A DNA stretch of 64,000 nucleotides, taken from contig NZ_JABXIN010000018.1 of assembly GCF_013373065.1 (NCBI RefSeq), positions 62,001-126,000 of the forward strand, given 5' to 3'. The translations under genes were made by a program, and so were the position numbers. Source of the DNA: Algoriphagus sp. Its GTDB lineage: Bacteria; Bacteroidota; Bacteroidia; Cytophagales; Cyclobacteriaceae. Positions 59,774 through 64,000 of this stretch are shown piece by piece. The stretch's first letter is position 1, and each line of letters starts with the position of its first letter. Under the pieces are notes generated by a model, which worked only from the letters and a program-made list of their open reading frames with translations, had not been told where the DNA came from and ran no database searches.

Positions 59774-60007
59774 TTGGGAATGAGCAGTTTGATGATTAAT
59801 CTTTTTTTGGCTGGTTTTGCCTATGTCATTATCATCTATTTTGTAGCGATGATGACCAAAAACTCTTTGAAAAAAGGCAAAAATGGTCGAGATGATAGAG
59901 ATGGTGGGATAGAAAATAAAGATATTCCCAAAATTGATTTACCTCCAGGAGTCATTTGGCCTTCAGATTCCCCAAGAAAATCCAAGCCAGATCCCGTTGA
60001 GATCTAA
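59774..60007 (+). CDS. Small single-TM protein, unknown
   Basis: 77 aa; one N-terminal TM then a charged tail. Confidence 0.65.
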   Translation: MGMSSLMINLFLAGFAYVIIIYFVAMMTKNSLKKGKNGRDDRDGGIENKDIPKIDLPPGVIWPSDSPRKSKPDPVEI

Positions 60008-60414
60008 GCGCATTTCGGACAAATTCCCAACACAAGCAAACTCATTTCTCTTTTTTTGTATCCTTTGGGAAGCTTTACTGGAGGAAGATGAACATCTTCT
60101 AAGCAGGTTGTTTCTCCGCAGACCTCACATTTGAAATGCACATGTTCATGGTCATGATCATGGTCGTCCTCCATGGAGCATAGTGCATATTTTGTGGCAC
60201 CGCTATCATCGAGCACTTTGTGGATGATGTCCTGTTCCAAAAAAGTATTCAAAGTTCTGTAAATGGTTACCCGATCAAATTGGTTTTGGAGTTTTTCCTC
60301 CAAATCACTGTGTGCAAGCGCTACTTGACGATCCAAAAATTCTTGGATGATATCCAACCGGCAATCGGTAATTCGGAGTTTGTGACTTTTTAAAATGGAG
60401 CGAGGAGTAACCAT
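60004..60414 (-). CDS. Fur family transcriptional regulator
   Basis: RVTIYRTLNTFLEQDIIHKV...HVHFKCEVCGETTCLEDV. Confidence 0.94.
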   Translation of the reverse strand: MVTPRSILKSHKLRITDCRLDIIQEFLDRQVALAHSDLEEKLQNQFDRVTIYRTLNTFLEQDIIHKVLDDSGATKYALCSMEDDHDHDHEHVHFKCEVCGETTCLEDVHLPPVKLPKGYKKREMSLLVLGICPKCA

Positions 60415-60455
60415 AATCTATTGACTGCAAAATACGAACTAAGCAGGAATATGAA

Positions 60456-60487
60456 AAAAGGGCAACCCGAAGGATGCCCTTTTTGAT
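60456..60487 (-). terminator. Intrinsic terminator downstream of the zinc protease gene (minus strand)
   Basis: AGGGCA...TGCCCT stem with flanking A/T tracts. Confidence 0.8.
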
Positions 60488-60500
60488 AGTTTAAGTTTTT

Positions 60501-63026
60501 TTATTTCGGTTCGAAGATCATTTCAATTCGAGCATCCAAGTCTTCTAAGTGCATTTTTGACATGCGGTCTGAAGTTCTAGGAATAGCAGCCTTGATTTGA
60601 CGCTGAAGGGTTTTCAATTCACCTCGAGCCATTGGTCGGATATCTGACTGAGAAGCATCAATCTGAGGACCAATAAATCTTCTGAACTGTGCAGAAACTT
60701 CTGGTTCGTCTCCAGTCAGTAATAATTCCAAACGCTCCACATGCGCTCTTTGCAAGGCTCTTCGATGAACATCGATAGTAGCGCCACGGCTCAATTCAGT
60801 CCAGATTCCTTTACGAAGGTCATCAAATAGTTCTGTGATTTTATAAGCATCATTTCCATTGATGGCTTCATTTTCAATCACTCTTCCCAAGCGACCCCAT
60901 TCCAGGATGTTATTTAAGGTTCCTTCTTGTAAGCTTCTAATTCTTTCCAAAGTACCAAAGTCTCCTGTACGTGCGATGATTTCTTCATCCATCAACCAAG
61001 ATGGGGTTTTGAACAAATGCTCGTTTAAGAATGCAACTGCGGACTTTTGCATTTCCTTGGAATTGTGGGTGTAGATTGGCTCGTCCTGACCAGAAGCTTT
61101 GTACACTTCCATCACACCGCCAACGTGCGTGCGAACATGTCCCATATAACGGTTGAACTGACCAATCACTTGTCCGTACATTTCCTCCAAATCACTGAAG
61201 TCTTTGAACGGTTTGTCTTCTTCTTTGGTCCATTCCATTAGATTTGGCATGATCCGCTTCAAGTTTTTGATACCGTACTCAGAAGCAAGCATGGAGTTGT
61301 CTCCCAAGTCTTCACTTTGAGTTGTAGGATCGTATCGGTTTCCTTGACGACCATATCGGTATACCGGATCACCTTGTTTTTCCATGATCCACTGATCCAA
61401 AATTGGTTGCTCTTCTTCTGGAGAAGATGCTTCCAAAATAGGCTTGTATCCCCACATGATGGCATATTTGTCATATGGACCTACGTCAGGCAATAAGCTA
61501 ACCCCTTCATCTTCTGGCTGAGCCACATAGTTGAATCGGGCATAGTCCATGATTGATGGAGCAGTTCCCATAGCCTTGGTAAACTCAGGGTCACGAAGCT
61601 TTTCCACCGGATAGGCATGGGATGAAGCAAAGTTGTGTGGAAGACCAAGCGTATGACCTACTTCATGGGCGGATACAAAGCGAATCAATCTACCCATCAC
61701 TTCGTCATCAAACTGTACGCTTCTAGCTTGAGGGTTCACAGCAGCGGTTTGGATGAAATACCAGTTTCTCAAAAGGTTCATCACATTGTGATACCATCCG
61801 ATATCGGATTCGATGATTTCTCCTGAACGCGGATCAGATACGTGCGGTCCGTAAGCATTTTGAATATCAGATGCGAAATATCGGATTACGGAGTAGCGCG
61901 CATCTTCCGGACTCCAAGTTGGATCTTCTTCCGGGGAAGGAGCTTCTTTCGCAATGATAGCATTTTTGAAACCGGCGGCTTCGAAAGCTTTCTGCCAATC
62001 TTCAACCCCTTGCTTCAAGTAAGGAACCCATTTTTTAGGAGTAGCAGGATCGATGTAATACACAATTGGTTTTACTGGCTCAACTAATTCTCCCCGCTTA
62101 AATTTCTCCATATCCTCAGGCTTAACTTCCAGTCTCCAACGGTCCAAGTAGCGACGGGATTGTGCTTTTTGAGCATCAGCTCCATAGTCTACATAAGAAC
62201 GGCTAAACCATCCCACACGCTGATCAGCCAAACGTTGCATCATTGGCTCCTTTGGAAGTAGGATCATGGAAGAGTTCATTTCCAAGGTAATCAATCCAGT
62301 GGAGCTATTTGAAGGTGGATTTTGGGCTGAATAAGTCATCACATACCGGGCCTCAATGTTCATTGGGTAGGTATGAATATGCTTGATGTATGAGCGATCA
62401 GAATCCAATCGCTGCACTCTATATTGCGTTCTTCTATTTCTTTGCAAGCCCAAAGCTTGAACATCTTTCGCGAACAAATCTGTGGCTTCTACTACAATTC
62501 CTGTGGAATCAGTAGAATTGGATTTCACTTCAAATTTTTGAAGGATTGGCTCCAAGTTGGAGTTTTTTACCGCTTGAGCGATAGGAAGGGAGTCAGCTGC
62601 ATAATTGTTGACGGAAACCACTTTCAAAAGGATCATGTCTCCTTCTCTTTCCCATCGAAGCATCATGGTGTTGGTTCTTTCTCCACCATAGCCAATTCCT
62701 TCTGCAGTTTTGGCAATGGTCGTCACCATCAACATGTCTCGTCCCAAGAGGGAATCCGCGATTTCGTAAAAGTACTTATCATCGATTTGGTGAACTTTGA
62801 AAAGGCCATCCTTACTTTTGGCATCTTTGGTGATGACATCCTTGTATGGTTTAGGGCCTTTTTTGTTACCCCCATTTTGTGGTCTTGGGGCTGGTGCAGC
62901 TGGTGCTTCTTTGGCGTCTTTTTTCTTTTTCTTTTGGGCAAAACTGTCCTCGGAATAGAACATGACACCTAAAATTCCCAGCAAGAGTGCAAATCTCCTC
63001 AGAAAATTGGGTAATGTGTTTTTCAT
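60501..63026 (-). CDS. Zinc-dependent metalloprotease (DUF5117/DUF4953-type)
   Basis: FVSAHEVGHTLGLPHNFASSHAYP zinc motif. Start MKNTLPNFLRRF at 63026. Confidence 0.93.
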   Translation of the reverse strand: MKNTLPNFLRRFALLLGILGVMFYSEDSFAQKKKKKDAKEAPAAPAPRPQNGGNKKGPKPYKDVITKDAKSKDGLFKVHQIDDKYFYEIADSLLGRDMLMVTTIAKTAEGIGYGGERTNTMMLRWEREGDMILLKVVSVNNYAADSLPIAQAVKNSNLEPILQKFEVKSNSTDSTGIVVEATDLFAKDVQALGLQRNRRTQYRVQRLDSDRSYIKHIHTYPMNIEARYVMTYSAQNPPSNSSTGLITLEMNSSMILLPKEPMMQRLADQRVGWFSRSYVDYGADAQKAQSRRYLDRWRLEVKPEDMEKFKRGELVEPVKPIVYYIDPATPKKWVPYLKQGVEDWQKAFEAAGFKNAIIAKEAPSPEEDPTWSPEDARYSVIRYFASDIQNAYGPHVSDPRSGEIIESDIGWYHNVMNLLRNWYFIQTAAVNPQARSVQFDDEVMGRLIRFVSAHEVGHTLGLPHNFASSHAYPVEKLRDPEFTKAMGTAPSIMDYARFNYVAQPEDEGVSLLPDVGPYDKYAIMWGYKPILEASSPEEEQPILDQWIMEKQGDPVYRYGRQGNRYDPTTQSEDLGDNSMLASEYGIKNLKRIMPNLMEWTKEEDKPFKDFSDLEEMYGQVIGQFNRYMGHVRTHVGGVMEVYKASGQDEPIYTHNSKEMQKSAVAFLNEHLFKTPSWLMDEEIIARTGDFGTLERIRSLQEGTLNNILEWGRLGRVIENEAINGNDAYKITELFDDLRKGIWTELSRGATIDVHRRALQRAHVERLELLLTGDEPEVSAQFRRFIGPQIDASQSDIRPMARGELKTLQRQIKAAIPRTSDRMSKMHLEDLDARIEMIFEPK

Positions 63027-63109
63027 AGTATGCGTATTATTTTTGCTTAAAATAACTTTCAAAAACTGGCATCTGTCTTTCTCAGAACTTAATTTTTGAT
63101 AGGCGGTTA

Positions 63110-64000
63110 AATGTTAGAATTAAAGGCAAAAGCTTGGGAAAAGGAAAGGAAATAATTGTTGTCGGTGGAGGACTAGCTGGTTTAGTTTCTGCCTATTTGC
63201 TCGCCAAAAACGGACATTCAGTCCGCTTGATTGAGAAAAAGACCTATCCTTTTCATCGGGTATGCGGGGAATATCTTTCCAATGAGGTTGTAGATTTTTT
63301 GGAGCGGGAAGGACTTCTCCCTCAAAATGTCACGATACCCAAGATAGATCGATTTGAATTTTCGGATACCAAGGGAAGAATAGTCCAAACTCCTTTGGAC
63401 CTGGGAGGAATAGGAATTAGTCGTTTTTTGTTAGATGATTTTCTTTTTCAAAGAGCAATAGAGGCTGGTGCTGAATTGCTATGCGGAAAGCAAGTTCATC
63501 AAGTTCATTTCATTCAGGAATCCGATCGCTTTCAGGTAGTGTTGGAAGATGGGAAGATTTTGGAATCCGATTATGTGATTGGAGCTTTTGGGAAACGATC
63601 TCGGATAGATTCATTTTTAGCACGGGCCTTTACACAAAAACGATCACCTTTTATTGGTGTGAAATACCACATTCAAATAAACAGACCAACTGATGTGGTT
63701 GCATTGCATAATTTTACCAACGGGTATTGTGGGATAAATGCCGTCGAAGAAAACCGTTTTAATTTATGCTATCTAGGTCGGCGGGAGGATCTCCGGAAAC
63801 ACGGCTCCATTCCTGAATTAGAACGGGAAGTCCTTTGGAAAAATCCAGTTTTGAGAGAGATTTTTCAGGAAGCTGAATTTTTATTTGAAAAGCCAGAAGT
63901 AATAAATGAAATCAGTTTCGAGGAAAAATCTCCTATAGAAAATCATATTTTGATGGTAGGTGATGCAGCAGGCTTGATCACCCCTTTGAATGGAAACGGT
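63110..64000 (+). CDS. FAD-dependent oxidoreductase, geranylgeranyl-reductase-like, cut by window edge
   Basis: My translation: MLEFKGKSLGKGKEIIVVGGGLAGLVSAYLLAKNGHSVRLIEKKTYPFHRVCGEYLSNEV...HILMVGDAAGLITPLNGNG. No stop before 64000, so absent from the track. Confidence 0.9.

Noticed and set aside
62424-62972. 182-aa ORF opposite the zinc protease
   Set aside because: Antisense shadow; Ser/Phe/His-rich with no family resemblance.
1-64000. tRNA or rRNA genes
   Set aside because: I saw no T-loop GTTCRANNC-type stretches with matching stems and no rRNA core sequence by eye; a tRNAscan-SE/Infernal run would be decisive.

Overview
The window is an ordinary chromosomal segment of a Bacteroidota genome. 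Protein families and TAnnTTTG-type -7 promoter boxes suggest a Cytophagales/Cyclobacteriaceae-like organism; this is inferred and no database was searched. About 60 protein genes are supported. Housekeeping genes include polA, radA, rdgB, udk-like, secDF, rbfA, rlmH, an rluE-like pseudouridine synthase and fur. Envelope and surface-glycan genes include a GT/GT/MT/GT cluster at 8.7-13 kb, a polyprenyl glycosylphosphotransferase at 28.9 kb, a UDP-GlcNAc 2-epimerase at 52.6 kb and a Wzi-like protein at 54.5 kb. Uptake genes include a SusC/SusD pair, a second TonB receptor behind a beta-helix-like lipoprotein, SulP and CDF transporters. Several metallopeptidases are also present. I saw no rRNA, tRNA, CRISPR array, transposase, prophage or recognisable defence locus. 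Observations most worth a second look: (1) a DUF4440-like lipoprotein at 5.7-6.2 kb whose two ends are each restored by adding one base to a homopolymer; (2) two short ORFs chained by ATGA overlaps into sulP, the second encoding Cys-Phe-Cys; (3) a 58-aa CxxCG-tailed small protein missed by the ORF track, inside a patch with three kinds of non-coding repeat; (4) a beta-helix-like lipoprotein plus TonB receptor pair separated by a strong hairpin; (5) four convergent gene pairs that share exactly 4 nt of stop codon; (6) operator-like repeats upstream of the fasciclin and transglutaminase-like genes.
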